Below the pieces are notes generated by a model. It did not search any database, was not told the origin of the DNA, and saw only the letters and a program-made list of their open reading frames with translations. 64,000 bases of DNA. It comes from Lewinellaceae bacterium. Lineage in GTDB: Bacteria; Bacteroidota; Bacteroidia; Chitinophagales; Saprospiraceae. Positions 38,201 to 46,552 of the stretch are shown here, in pieces. The stretch's first letter is position 1. Every line of letters starts with the position of its first letter. The DNA is taken from the NCBI GenBank assembly GCA_020636075.1, contig JACJYO010000001.1, positions 930,001 through 994,000 of the forward strand, read 5' to 3'. The translations under genes were made by a program, and so were the position numbers.

Positions 38201-39173
38201 TGACGGCTGGCGGCTGACGCAATTGCAAAGCCACGATGACGATGGCGAGCTGGTTTATACCGCTGTTTGGAAACAAAGCAATGCAGCGGAACGCAATGCC
38301 TTCGGTATGACGTTGGATGCGTTCAAAGCCTATTACGATGCCATCTGGGCCGATGGCTGGCGCATCGCGCTGATGGATGTTTGCGTCATCGACGGCGAGC
38401 CCCGGTATTCGGCTGTTTGGCACAAAACAAAAGCTGCGGAATTTCAGGTGTACGGCGATTCCTATCCGGTGTTCAAAGCCAAATACGATAAAATGTGGGC
38501 CAGTGGCTGGCGTCTGAAAAGTATCAACGTATACGTCATTGACGGCCAGTTTTACTACACTGCAGTCTGGAATATGATGCCGGACGCAGGCGAATACCAG
38601 GTATATGCCTTGGATTATGCCTCCTTTAAAAAACGGTACGACGAGCTCTGGGCGGGCGGCTGGCGGCTGGCCCTGATCGATATTGCCGTTGAAAACGGAA
38701 CACCCTACTACACCGCCGTATGGCACAATACCGGTGCAGCTGAAATTCAGGTATACGAATGGGATTACAAGGATTTCAAAAACCGGTACAACCATTTGTG
38801 GAAAGACGGCTGGCGGCTCAAACTGCTCGATGTATGGAGCGGGAAAGGCTTTGACGAAGGCCGTCCGGATGCACGCAACAGTATCACACCGGACAGGAGC
38901 GCCGGCCCGTTCTCAGCCAGCCTTTTTCCCAACCCCTCCGGTAAAGGTGACCGGACCAGGCTTCGCATCGAACTCCCGGAAAATCAACCCATCCGGGTGA
39001 ATACCTGGGACATGACAGGCAAATTGCGCTGGACTTTTGAAGACTCCATGCCACAAGGCGGAGCGGATCTGGAAATTCCATCAGACACGCTGATTCCCGG
39101 TGTTTACCTCCTTGAAATAACCACCCCGTCAGGACGGAAGACGATCAAGTGGTTGGTTACAAACACGAATTGA
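35262..39173 (+). CDS. T9SS-secreted LamG/M23/BTRD1 multidomain protein
   Basis: This 1303-residue secreted protein has an N-terminal signal near residues 15-39. Approximate domain order: propeller-like beta region (45-500); LamG/concanavalin domain (510-700, WYHMALSCKPERDLNTG, FYGLIDDVVIFNKA); M23/LytM-like peptidase (775-920) with HIGRSSFCWD, YGYMHG and HLHMG as candidate zinc ligands; five tandem 48-residue repeats (945-1190) each ending W..GWRL, resembling bacterial tandem repeat domain 1 of polyglycine hydrolases; and a type A T9SS tail (1219-1303). It could cut peptidoglycan or glycine-rich peptides of other cells (inference). The HxxxD zinc motif is spaced more widely than in typical M23. 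Confidence 0.88.
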   Translation: MSEQFFPTAPHNPFLRFRQFYLLLFNLILFSQGTALFSQNFKTVLGPSRKVEYPSYTWDGQPLNTGKYVQVSGTNAYTGLASGILLNRLLPDGHEELSVLIGDKTNQYSYEPRTIEHNQASTPGDVLLYIGGLRKTLTGRPAAFLIPTTGTGELRSGGGYLQGPLGASQSETVMAVERLSGGDVVAVGTTETQAALSSTRNTFFAARFNSTLSTGKWSFRYAVPYRSNLNYTVHEACTGKILTGSAMTETEVLVLTGSAYATSTPTKKHTFACCIDASNGNVLWTTEISSALVSDEGLDIVQNVGTREFLIVGYAVDSDPDKTRRMWVCKLGPNGNFLGGSTFSLLDGNDLNFVARDVCLSINTNGYVTTGYREMTNPDSTRRRVTFVMEISPAAPFTPIWAQWYDKSDPSIDADESIHVVSNSGYFVTTGSRAMLPDRYDAFALQISGREVPTGSNCPGTDFTPDTKLRGSATAGVDFRQTATYWSLVPMASPTPVDPEEDWCGPGPIPVRVHRALALSWTGYFDTPVSFSTFLQQAHTVTFRFMPQFAQAYDGPVLAENGSGNYFIGQADYSNGAYPKTRLRIAIGSKTEVYEVQLLDSAWYHMALSCKPERDLNTGAVTLVFTPYLNGKQLAPNLRVSPDDSQLPMKSFLRLGKRTNGVETDNEDAQFYGLIDDVVIFNKAISPSELIALLKNTDIAALDDPGLQSARIAVFDFNESTTLPALHGAATIVDISADKSNATDNLQLPLPTAHAIMTLPFPPGEAWKVIQGVDSFGLNPSHIGRSSFCWDFEVNGYEHYNPYPMGTNGAPAYAAASGIVSSVIDNYAPLSLISNNIIEIQTGPKEYYGYMHGLQGTAMYKTGDFVQSGLPLVLTGNVCKGPKACGYHLHMGVTNMPNGSSNFVSIPIAFSNYEVYNPETAAWEFVARGMPAGGAIIRNPPIPDLPYRFVAVWEQTNVGEYQAYGCTKADLIKAYNGMWADGWRLTQLQSHDDDGELVYTAVWKQSNAAERNAFGMTLDAFKAYYDAIWADGWRIALMDVCVIDGEPRYSAVWHKTKAAEFQVYGDSYPVFKAKYDKMWASGWRLKSINVYVIDGQFYYTAVWNMMPDAGEYQVYALDYASFKKRYDELWAGGWRLALIDIAVENGTPYYTAVWHNTGAAEIQVYEWDYKDFKNRYNHLWKDGWRLKLLDVWSGKGFDEGRPDARNSITPDRSAGPFSASLFPNPSGKGDRTRLRIELPENQPIRVNTWDMTGKLRWTFEDSMPQGGADLEIPSDTLIPGVYLLEITTPSGRKTIKWLVTNTN

Positions 39174-39207
39174 AAAGCCGCATCGCCCATTTCAAGCCTA
39201 ACCGGAC

Positions 39208-39240
39208 GCCGGCCCTGCATCATCCCTTTGCAGGGCCGGC
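39208..39240 (+). terminator. Hairpin after the multidomain secreted protein
   Basis: Perfect 12-bp arms (39208-39219 gccggccctgca and 39229-39240) enclose a 10-nt loop. There is no T tract, so it may act as a weak or Rho-assisted terminator, or as an mRNA 3' stabiliser. Confidence 0.45.
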
Positions 39241-39292
39241 AACTCCCGCCAATAGTTTCCAACGCTTTGATCATTTCAAAAACAACGATACA

Positions 39293-39985
39293 ATGAAAAA
39301 TCGCGCAAATGCTCCAGTTTTCCAGGGAATAAGGAGCTTATCGCTCATCCCGTTGGCACTGCTGATGTTGAGCGTCAGTTTTTCCAACTGCAAGAGCTAT
39401 AAAGCCCGACGCAATCAGGCATCCAGCCAGATTGAGTTATTGAAAGACCATGCCCTGCTGGTTCGGCTCAATACCAAACAACGTACGATTGATGCCTTGA
39501 AAAAGGCCAATATGGCTGAAGAGGCCAATTATGTCGAAGCACGGTCAACAGAGTTTAACCGAAAACTCGTGGATGCTTTCCGGCAGTACTACACGTTTTC
39601 CAACGTCTATTTTTTCTATTCCGGAGAATCCACCAAACTAAAAAATGGCGAATTTGACCAAGTTCAGGTGTTTGACACTTGGAATCACACCGTCAGTAAT
39701 CCGGCTTTTCTGAATGCAGGTTACCTGGTAGCAGGTATCGGCAAGATTTATCAGGATATAGCGCTCGCTGAAGACAGTACTTCCCGGTATCTTCAGGTTG
39801 GCATGAGTGGATTGCCGGCGCTGGTATTCATGGACAAGGATTATGTCCAACTGGCCAAACCTTTTCCGCATGCATTTGACTTTGGTTCCGAGAAAAAATT
39901 CAAACCCAGGTCAATTTTTGCCATGAACAAGAGACTGACCAAGTATTACAGCCGGGCGGTGCGCAGGAAACACCGGTCCAAATAA
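39293..39985 (+). CDS. Lipoprotein of unknown function
   Basis: This is a 230-residue protein when started at the ATG at 39293; the longer frame from 39149 overlaps the preceding gene and hides the signal. The lipobox is VSFSNC (Cys near residue 32), following a hydrophobic LALLMLSVSF. The body mixes a helical segment with many Lys and Arg (IDALKKANMAEEANYVEARS) and a compact region containing SGLPALVFMDKDYVQLAKPFP. The C-terminus is very basic (KYYSRAVRRKHRSK). No family was recognised. It follows the T9SS protein on the same strand by 119 bp with a hairpin between. Confidence 0.7.
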   Translation: MKNRANAPVFQGIRSLSLIPLALLMLSVSFSNCKSYKARRNQASSQIELLKDHALLVRLNTKQRTIDALKKANMAEEANYVEARSTEFNRKLVDAFRQYYTFSNVYFFYSGESTKLKNGEFDQVQVFDTWNHTVSNPAFLNAGYLVAGIGKIYQDIALAEDSTSRYLQVGMSGLPALVFMDKDYVQLAKPFPHAFDFGSEKKFKPRSIFAMNKRLTKYYSRAVRRKHRSK

Positions 39986-40088
39986 ATTTCCTGCTCAGAA
40001 AACCTGTGCTTGCGCATGGCTATGTATGAAGCGCAGAGAGGTCCCAACTGCTGTTAATAACTTTCCCTCTGTTCTCTCCCCTTTTTCC

Positions 40089-40096
40089 TAATTTTG
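40089..40096 (+). promoter_or_regulatory. -7 box TAATTTTG upstream of smc
   Basis: This matches TAnnTTTG, 98 bp upstream of the smc ATG. A REP-like palindrome (40130-40160) lies in the resulting leader. Confidence 0.45.
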
Positions 40097-40129
40097 CCGC
40101 CCTTGCAAACGCGTGCTAAGCCTTCGAGG

Positions 40130-40160
40130 CTCGTCCTACGACTTGAAGGCTTAGGACGAG
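40130..40160. repeat. REP-like palindrome, imperfect, in the smc leader
   Basis: The outer arms ctcgtccta (40130-40138) and taggacgag (40152-40160) pair; the interior no longer pairs fully. The left half and the right flank (gagtactac) match the element at 1544-1583, so this is a decayed or recombined copy. Confidence 0.7.
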
Positions 40161-40194
40161 TACTACGGAAGCAGTACCACGCACCAAACCACCC

Positions 40195-43100
40195 ATGCGA
40201 CTAAAAACGCTAGAACTAAAAGGCTTCAAAAGCTTCGCTAACGAAACTGTCATCCATTTCAACTCGGATGTAACGGGCGTGGTGGGTCCCAACGGCTCCG
40301 GGAAAAGCAATGTGGTAGACGCTGTGCGCTGGGTTTTGGGCGAACAAAAGAGCAAGGAACTACGCCTCGACAAAATGGCTTCGGTCATTTTCAACGGCAC
40401 CAAAAAACGCAAGGCCGGCCAGATCGCCCAAGTGTCGCTGACCTTCGAAAACTCCAAGAACATCCTCCCCACGGAATATCAAACCGTCACCATCAGCCGA
40501 CTACTCTACCGCAGCGGTGAAAGCGAATACCGGCTCAACGGCGTCAGTTGCCGTTTGAAGGACATTACCTCATTGTTTCTCGACACAGGCATCGGGGCCG
40601 ATTCCTACGCCATCATCGCCCTGAACATGGTGGAAGACCTGCTCTCCGACCGGGAGCAGGCGCGGCGCCGCATGTTCGAACAGGCTGCCGGTGTGAGCAA
40701 ATACAAAGCCCGCAAACACGAAACCAAGCTCAAACTCGACGCCACAGTCGCCGACCTCGACCGCGTGGAGGACCTGCTCTACGAAATCGAAGACCAGTTG
40801 AAAAAACTGGAAAAACAGGCCTTGCGCACCCAGAAATTTTACGAACTAAAAACCGAATACAAAGACCGCAGCATCGAGCTGGCCACCTTCAACCTGGTAC
40901 GCCACCGCAAGGCCTACAAGGAGTTGGAAAAACAAATCCATCAGGAAGAAGACAATTACCGCAGCACTGAAGCCAAAGCCCGCCAGATGGAGGCCGAAAT
41001 CGAAGCGCTGCACAAAATGCACATCGACAAGGAAAGTTCCCTGAGCGAACACCAAAAAGAGGTCAACCAACTCACCGGCCGCATCCGGGGCAAGGAAAAT
41101 GAGAAAAACATGCAGGCGCAAAAACTGTCCTTCATCGAACAGGACGCCCAGCGCCTCAACGACCTCATCCTGCGCGCCGGCGAAACCATGCGCCGCCTGG
41201 AAAGCGAAATTGAAGGCTACCAATCCGACCTCAACCAGGAAAAACAACAGGAAGCCGAACTAAGCGAAGACGTCGCGCAGGCACTCGCCCAACTCGAAGA
41301 AGCCCGCAAAAACCACAATCTGCTCAAAGGCAACCTCGACGATTTTGTCCGCGAGCAACAAAGCATCGAGCGGGTGATCGTCGACCTGGAAAAACAAAAA
41401 GCCGTCCAGCAAAACCAGATCGAAAACCTGCGCCGCGATGTAGAACGCACCATGGCCGATGTAGCCACCCGCCGTTCGGAAATGGTAGATCTGGAAGCGA
41501 AAATCACCGAATTCAATAAATCCGCGCAAGGTTTCCAGGAGCAAATTGGCAAACTGGAAGCCATCGAAGAAAAGCGCCGGAAGGACATTGGCTCCACGGA
41601 GCAGGAGATTGAGGTTCAAACCAAAAAACTGGCCGAGCACAACCGCCGCCTCGACGCCAAGCGCAACGAATTCAAACTCACCAAAAGCATGGTGGAAAGC
41701 CTAGAAGGTTTTCCCGAAAGCATCAAATTCCTGAGCCAGCAAAAAGACTGGGCGCAAAACTGCCCCTTGCTTTCCGACCTCATCTACGTCCGCGAAGAAT
41801 ACCGGGTGATCATCGAAAACTATCTGGAGCCCTACCTCAACTATTACGTCGTGCCCAATGCCGATGCTGCAGTGCAGGCCATCCAGCTGCTGGGCAGGAC
41901 CCAAAAAGGCCGGGCAAACTTTTTCCTGCTCGATGCCTTCGCTCAATATGAAGCGCCGCTGCTCATGCTCCCCGCCGGCCAGCAGGCTATCGATCTGGTG
42001 GAGGTAGACCCGCAGTACCGCCCACTCGTGGCTTATCTGCTCGAAAATGTACTGATCGTAGACGATACCACCGCGGCCGGTAAGGAATTGCTCGCTGCAC
42101 CGATCAGTTCCGGCGGCAGTGAAAACCGGGGCCCTGTTTTGCTTTCCCAATCGGGCGCTTTTGTGCGCCGGCGGTTCAGCCTTAGCGGAGGCTCCGTAGG
42201 TTTGTTTGAAGGTAAAAAAATCGGCCGGAAAAAGAACCTGGAAATCCTCGACACCGACATTCAGAAACTGGAATCGGCAGAATCAGCGCTGAACAGCAAA
42301 CTGGCTACCCTGCAAACGCATTTGCAAAGCCTGAAAAAAGCGGACCAAACGGACGTGCTTACCCGCGAACGCGAGGCCCTCGGCCAGGTGCAATCTCAAA
42401 TGGCCGCCCTGCGCGCGCGCATCGAAAACATTGCCACCTTTGTTCAGAATTTCGACGCCAAGGCCGCCGAAAGCGGCGAGTTGATCACCCAACTGGAAGC
42501 CAGCAATGTTTCGATTGAAAAACAATTAAAAGAAAAACAAGCCGCAGCAACTGCACTCCGCCAGCGCCTGGAAAGCGCCGATGGTTCCTTCCGGGAGGTC
42601 GCCGAATTGCTCAGCAAAAACAGCCACGATTACAACCAGAAAAACATCGAGTTTATCCGGCAACAAAACAAGGTGAACACCTTCCAGCAGGAACTGAGTT
42701 TTCGCGAGAAAAGCCTGGCCGAACTTCGCAGTCAAACCCAGCAAAACCAGGCAACCAAAACCAAAAACGAATCGGAAATCGAATTTATTCGCTCCGAAAT
42801 TGTCCGCCTGGAAGGCGAACTAACCGCCGGCTACGCCGAGAAAAAAGCCCAGGAAGCCACCCTCAGCGAGGCCGAACAAACTTACTTCAAAGCCCGAAAC
42901 GAAATCCACGAGCGCGAAAACATCCTGCGCGAGCTCTACCGCAAACAGCAGGACCTGCAAGGCTCCATCAATCGCCTGAAAGACAAATTCAGCGACGTCA
43001 AATTTGAAATTACGGCCATTGGCGAACGCCTGCGCGCTGAGTTCGGGATTTCGGTAAACGAAGTCATCGACAAAGAACCCGACCCCAAACAAAACCAGGA

Positions 43101-43779
43101 ATCGCTGGAGCGCGAGGTCAACAACCTCAAACGCCGCCTGGATACCTATGGCGAGATCAACCCGCTGGCCATCGAAGCCTATAATGAGATCAAGGAGCGC
43201 TACGACAGTATCGCCAACCAGCGCGATGATATCTTGCAGGCCAAAGAAAATCTGTTGCAGACCATGAAGGAAATTGAGGAAACAGCAACACAGCGTTTCC
43301 TGGAATCTTTTGAACAGGTGCGCGAAAATTTCGTCCGGGTGTTCCGCACGCTCTTCACGGAAGAAGACACTGCCGACCTGATCCTGTCAACCCCCGAAAA
43401 CCCGCTGGAGTCGGATATTAACATTGTCGCCCGGCCAAAGGGCAAACGCCCGCAAACCATCGCTCAGTTGTCCGGCGGCGAAAAAACGTTGACGGCGACA
43501 GCCCTGCTTTTTGCCCTTTACCTGCTCAAACCTGCACCGTTTTGTATTTTTGATGAGGTGGATGCGCCGCTGGACGATGCCAACATTGAAAAATTCAACC
43601 GCATCATCCGCCAGTTTTCCAAAGAATCGCAGTTTATCGTGGTGACCCACAACAAAGCGACAATGGCGGCTGTCGATACGATTTATGGCGTGTATATGCC
43701 TGAACAAGGTGTGAGCGCCGTGGCGCCTGTAGACTTCAGGCAACTCGACCACGAAGCGATGGTCTTCGAAGCAGGGTAG
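40195..43779 (+). CDS. smc: Chromosome segregation protein SMC
   Basis: This 1194-residue ATPase organises and segregates the chromosome with ScpA/ScpB. Walker A is GPNGSGKS (residues 31-38). Long coiled coils run at about 165-510 and 685-1010, separated by the hinge at about 520-680 (CPLLSDLIYVREEYRVIIENY). The C-terminal head carries the signature LSGGEK (about 1092) and Walker B FCIFDEVDAPLDD (about 1115). Length is usual. No scp gene is adjacent. Confidence 0.97.
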   Translation: MRLKTLELKGFKSFANETVIHFNSDVTGVVGPNGSGKSNVVDAVRWVLGEQKSKELRLDKMASVIFNGTKKRKAGQIAQVSLTFENSKNILPTEYQTVTISRLLYRSGESEYRLNGVSCRLKDITSLFLDTGIGADSYAIIALNMVEDLLSDREQARRRMFEQAAGVSKYKARKHETKLKLDATVADLDRVEDLLYEIEDQLKKLEKQALRTQKFYELKTEYKDRSIELATFNLVRHRKAYKELEKQIHQEEDNYRSTEAKARQMEAEIEALHKMHIDKESSLSEHQKEVNQLTGRIRGKENEKNMQAQKLSFIEQDAQRLNDLILRAGETMRRLESEIEGYQSDLNQEKQQEAELSEDVAQALAQLEEARKNHNLLKGNLDDFVREQQSIERVIVDLEKQKAVQQNQIENLRRDVERTMADVATRRSEMVDLEAKITEFNKSAQGFQEQIGKLEAIEEKRRKDIGSTEQEIEVQTKKLAEHNRRLDAKRNEFKLTKSMVESLEGFPESIKFLSQQKDWAQNCPLLSDLIYVREEYRVIIENYLEPYLNYYVVPNADAAVQAIQLLGRTQKGRANFFLLDAFAQYEAPLLMLPAGQQAIDLVEVDPQYRPLVAYLLENVLIVDDTTAAGKELLAAPISSGGSENRGPVLLSQSGAFVRRRFSLSGGSVGLFEGKKIGRKKNLEILDTDIQKLESAESALNSKLATLQTHLQSLKKADQTDVLTREREALGQVQSQMAALRARIENIATFVQNFDAKAAESGELITQLEASNVSIEKQLKEKQAAATALRQRLESADGSFREVAELLSKNSHDYNQKNIEFIRQQNKVNTFQQELSFREKSLAELRSQTQQNQATKTKNESEIEFIRSEIVRLEGELTAGYAEKKAQEATLSEAEQTYFKARNEIHERENILRELYRKQQDLQGSINRLKDKFSDVKFEITAIGERLRAEFGISVNEVIDKEPDPKQNQESLEREVNNLKRRLDTYGEINPLAIEAYNEIKERYDSIANQRDDILQAKENLLQTMKEIEETATQRFLESFEQVRENFVRVFRTLFTEEDTADLILSTPENPLESDINIVARPKGKRPQTIAQLSGGEKTLTATALLFALYLLKPAPFCIFDEVDAPLDDANIEKFNRIIRQFSKESQFIVVTHNKATMAAVDTIYGVYMPEQGVSAVAPVDFRQLDHEAMVFEAG

Positions 43780-43890
43780 TTACCTTTTTCCTTTAAACGA
43801 CAGCTTAATTTTACCAGCGCCGACATCTGCTTGTCAGGCATACCCTGTCGATCAATTTTGCCTGGGCTAATGCACCAGCACGCACAAAGA

Positions 43891-43936
43891 AGCCCCCACA
43901 ATTCTCATTTGAAATGCAGAGGCCCCCATGAAAAGG
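43891..43936. repeat. Direct repeat, copy 1
   Basis: This 46-bp copy shares the core ctcatttgaaatgc and the flank gaggcccc with the copy at 44195. Identity is about 85 percent with small indels. Confidence 0.6.
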
Positions 43937-44194
43937 AATAAGTACCTCATAGAGTCGCTTTGATTCCGCATCGCTGTCTGAATACCAGAATTAAGTCAAT
44001 TTAAAGTCATATCCGCGTCGAAACGCATTTCAGGCGAAATCAGTTCGCCCAAACCTGTTGTAATTAGGTTATTATTTCGGATAATTGCTATAACTGGTCT
44101 TCAAGCAAGGCAACATAGCGAGTTTGTTTAATACTAATTGCCAGTAATACTATGAGCCAGCTTATCTTTCGCGATTCCAATAGTAAAATAAAAA

Positions 44195-44240
44195 GGCCCC
44201 TCACATTTCTCATTTGAAATGCGGAGGCCCCGTGAAAAGG
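44195..44240. repeat. Direct repeat, copy 2, with hairpin
   Basis: This copy can fold: cctcacatttc pairs with gaaatgcggagg with one bulge. It is followed by a small ccccgtgaaaagggg hairpin. Copy 1 pairs less well. Confidence 0.6.
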
Positions 44241-44375
44241 GGTGATTTGGTGGTTACGGTTCCAGAATTAATCTGTAGTAGACCCAAATTAGGCCTTTAC
44301 TAGGTTTAGGCAAATAGAGTACCTTTTGCGATGTTCCACACTGAATTTTACACAAATTGCTAATACAGTACAAAT

Positions 44376-44876
44376 TCAGTTGGTTATCGACTTCTTTTCC
44401 AATCGATTATGCAAGGGTGTCAGAAGTGGCAATGCCGCCGAACCGTACCAGGGATGCAGTTCCATAATCAGGCGCCCAGCCTGAATTGCCGGGTCGGTTT
44501 CCGTAAGTGCGCGGGCTTCTTCCACGGTTGGAACATCAAAAATGTAAATGCCGCGAACCTCGCCCTCATCCAGAAACGGGCCGGCTAAAACCAGCTTGCC
44601 GGATTCAGCCATCCGGGCAATATTTTCCAAATGCGCTTTTTGCAGGGCGGCTGCCTCTACGGAGTCCTGGCTTCGGTTTGGGCCGCTTTTCAAATAGGCC
44701 AGCACGTACTGGTGCATGCCGTATTCATCGGCCTTCAGCCTGGTGGCAAGAATTGAGTCGTAGCGGGCATCGCTGGCAGTAATTTCCTGATACAGGTCAG
44801 TTTTGGGGGCTTCGGGTTTGGTGGTGCACGCGGCCAGTGCGAGTGCGATCAGGCCGGAATAAAGTAATGCTTTCAT
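44376..44876 (-). CDS. YciI-like domain lipoprotein
   Basis: This 166-residue protein has a lipobox LALAAC (Cys near residue 17) and a short linker, then a YciI/DGPF-type ferredoxin-like fold: HLENIARMAESGKLVLAGPF (about 84-103), RGIYIFDVPTVEEARALTETDPAIQAGRL and a final HPWYG. YciI-like domains are small dimeric barrels with uncertain enzymatic roles. Here the domain is exported and lipid-anchored, which is uncommon for the family. It stands alone, with a palindrome upstream at 44903. Confidence 0.8.
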   Translation of the reverse strand: MKALLYSGLIALALAACTTKPEAPKTDLYQEITASDARYDSILATRLKADEYGMHQYVLAYLKSGPNRSQDSVEAAALQKAHLENIARMAESGKLVLAGPFLDEGEVRGIYIFDVPTVEEARALTETDPAIQAGRLIMELHPWYGSAALPLLTPLHNRLEKKSITN

Positions 44877-44902
44877 ATAAATTTTCGTTTTAGTTGCTTC
44901 GA

Positions 44903-44935
44903 AGTGTCGGCCTCACTTCGAGTGAGGCCGACACT
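44903..44935. repeat. REP-like palindrome, 15-bp arms
   Basis: Arms 44903-44917 (agtgtcggcctcact) and 44921-44935 pair perfectly with a 3-nt loop. It lies between the divergent YciI-like and LVIVD genes. Confidence 0.8.
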
Positions 44936-45016
44936 AATTTACGCTACAAAGGAATAAAATCCCCCTCAGTTTGATTACGTTCGATAACTACCCAACCACA
45001 GCAAAACATCCAAATT

Positions 45017-46447
45017 ATGCGTACTTTTTTCATCCTGCTGCTCTGGTGTTGCACCCAAACGGGCTTTGCCCAAACAAGCACCGTTGTATTCACCCCGGTC
45101 GCCGAATACCCCTACCCTGCCCCGTTTACGGCCTATACCGCACATTTTGACAAGCTGCACCGGCCCTACATTTATACCGCCAACAAAGAATACGGCGTCA
45201 TCATTTTCGACTTTTCCGACCTGCAAAACCCGACACCGGTACGCACATTCACCACCCAGCAATTTCAAAGTCTCAAGCCAACCGATCTGGTGCAGCAAGG
45301 GAATTACCTCTACGTAGCCCTCGGCGCTTTTGGCGGCCTCAGCCCGCAACCGGCCGGTGTGGCTATCATCGACATCAGCAACCCGGCCAATGCTGCCATC
45401 GTCGGGCAATGGAGCGATGCCGCCTTCGACAAAGGCTGCGCAGCCATCCGCGTGGGTGGCGACTTTGCCTACCTCGGCGCCTTCGAACGCGGGGTGATCA
45501 TCGTGGATGTGTCCAAGCCCGCCATGCCGGCCTACCGCTCGCACGTCGAACTTGACCTCAACTGGCCCGTCATGCCCGGCCTGTTCAACGTGCCTCATGC
45601 CCGCGGGTTTGCGCTGCGCGGCAACGAACTCTGGACCTGCTTCGACGCGGGCGGCCTGCGCCTGGTGGATATTTCTGATAAAAACGCCCCCTTCGAATCC
45701 GCCAAATACATCAATACCGATCTGACCGATGCCGCCGCTCCGGCCTACAACACCGCCACCATTGTCGGTAATTACCTGTACGCCGCGGTTGATTATTGCG
45801 GCATCGATGTGGTGGACATCAGCGCCCTTACCCTCCCGGAAAATGCCGGCTGGGCAAATCCCTGGAACTGCACTCCGGCCAACTGGGACGGGCGACCCGG
45901 CCACACCAACCAGGTAACCACGGCCTGCCACGACAGTCTGCTTTTCGCTTCCGGCGCCGACTCGGAGATCGTGGCGTTTTCCATCACAGATCCGGCACAG
46001 CCGAAACTGATCGGCCAGTTCGGCGCGCTACGCGACAGTGTGGCTACCTGGGGCGTCGATGCGAACGACAGCCTGGTGGTGCTGGCCCAGGTTTGGAACC
46101 CGTTAAATACACCGTATCTGGCGAAACACGGGGGGATCAGGCTACTGCGGTGGAGTTGTCCGGCGGGCACGTCATCGGTGCAGAACCCGGAGCCGGCTAT
46201 TGTTTCCATTGCTCCGAACCCGGTCAGCGACCGCTTGCAGATCCGTTTTAATTCTTCTGAAAAAGGCACCGCGGAGTGTTTGTTGCGGGATATGCAGGGG
46301 CGGTTGGTTCGCCGGTTCCCCATCGATCTTTCCGCCGTGTCTGAACCGGTTTTTCAGCTGGATATGGCGGGGTTGCCGCGGGGAGTGTACTTGTTGAGTT
46401 TAATAGGCTGGGAGCAGACGGGGTCTAAATTGGTGGTGAAAATGTGA
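45017..46447 (+). CDS. LVIVD-repeat T9SS protein
   Basis: This 476-residue secreted protein has a signal peptide ending near residue 19 (TGFAQ). It forms a beta-propeller of LVIVD repeats: VIIFDFSDLQNP, VAIIDISNPANA, VIIVDVSKPAMP, LRLVDISDKNAP and IDVVDISALTLP are visible in order. A type A T9SS sorting domain occupies about residues 395-476 (IAPNPVSDRLQIRF ... GVYLLSLIG). LVIVD propellers are surface or secreted proteins, probably binding; no enzymatic residue is evident. Confidence 0.9.
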   Translation: MRTFFILLLWCCTQTGFAQTSTVVFTPVAEYPYPAPFTAYTAHFDKLHRPYIYTANKEYGVIIFDFSDLQNPTPVRTFTTQQFQSLKPTDLVQQGNYLYVALGAFGGLSPQPAGVAIIDISNPANAAIVGQWSDAAFDKGCAAIRVGGDFAYLGAFERGVIIVDVSKPAMPAYRSHVELDLNWPVMPGLFNVPHARGFALRGNELWTCFDAGGLRLVDISDKNAPFESAKYINTDLTDAAAPAYNTATIVGNYLYAAVDYCGIDVVDISALTLPENAGWANPWNCTPANWDGRPGHTNQVTTACHDSLLFASGADSEIVAFSITDPAQPKLIGQFGALRDSVATWGVDANDSLVVLAQVWNPLNTPYLAKHGGIRLLRWSCPAGTSSVQNPEPAIVSIAPNPVSDRLQIRFNSSEKGTAECLLRDMQGRLVRRFPIDLSAVSEPVFQLDMAGLPRGVYLLSLIGWEQTGSKLVVKM

Positions 46448-46455
46448 CGGTAGCG

Positions 46456-46490
46456 CGAACGTTGGCAGGGTTTGAAACCCTGCCAACGTT
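46456..46490. repeat. 35-bp palindromic repeat, copy A
   Basis: Arms aacgttggcagggttt (46458-46473) and its complement (46475-46490) surround one G. The 35 bp from 46456 are identical to 53616-53650. This copy lies between the convergent LVIVD and SUMF1 genes. Confidence 0.9.
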
Positions 46491-46552
46491 GAATAAAATA
46501 ATTTTCGCTGCTGCGCATCCAAATACCCGCGAAGCGCAAAAGGGTAAAAGCG

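Larger units (their letters stand above)
43780..44375. other. Non-coding 0.6-kb stretch with a duplicated motif
   Basis: No gene was recognised between smc and the YciI-like gene. It contains two degenerate direct copies of a 46-bp motif (see the two repeat entries) about 0.3 kb apart; each is followed, 60-90 bp later, by ccagaattaa. The stretch is visibly richer in A+T than the neighbouring genes. It may be the remnant of a mobile element or a small RNA locus. Confidence 0.45.

Noticed and set aside
46458..46490. DGR-type hairpin after the SUMF1 gene
   Set aside because: The stem is 16 bp with a one-base loop and recurs elsewhere without a SUMF1 gene, whereas DGR hairpins are shorter with a four-base loop.
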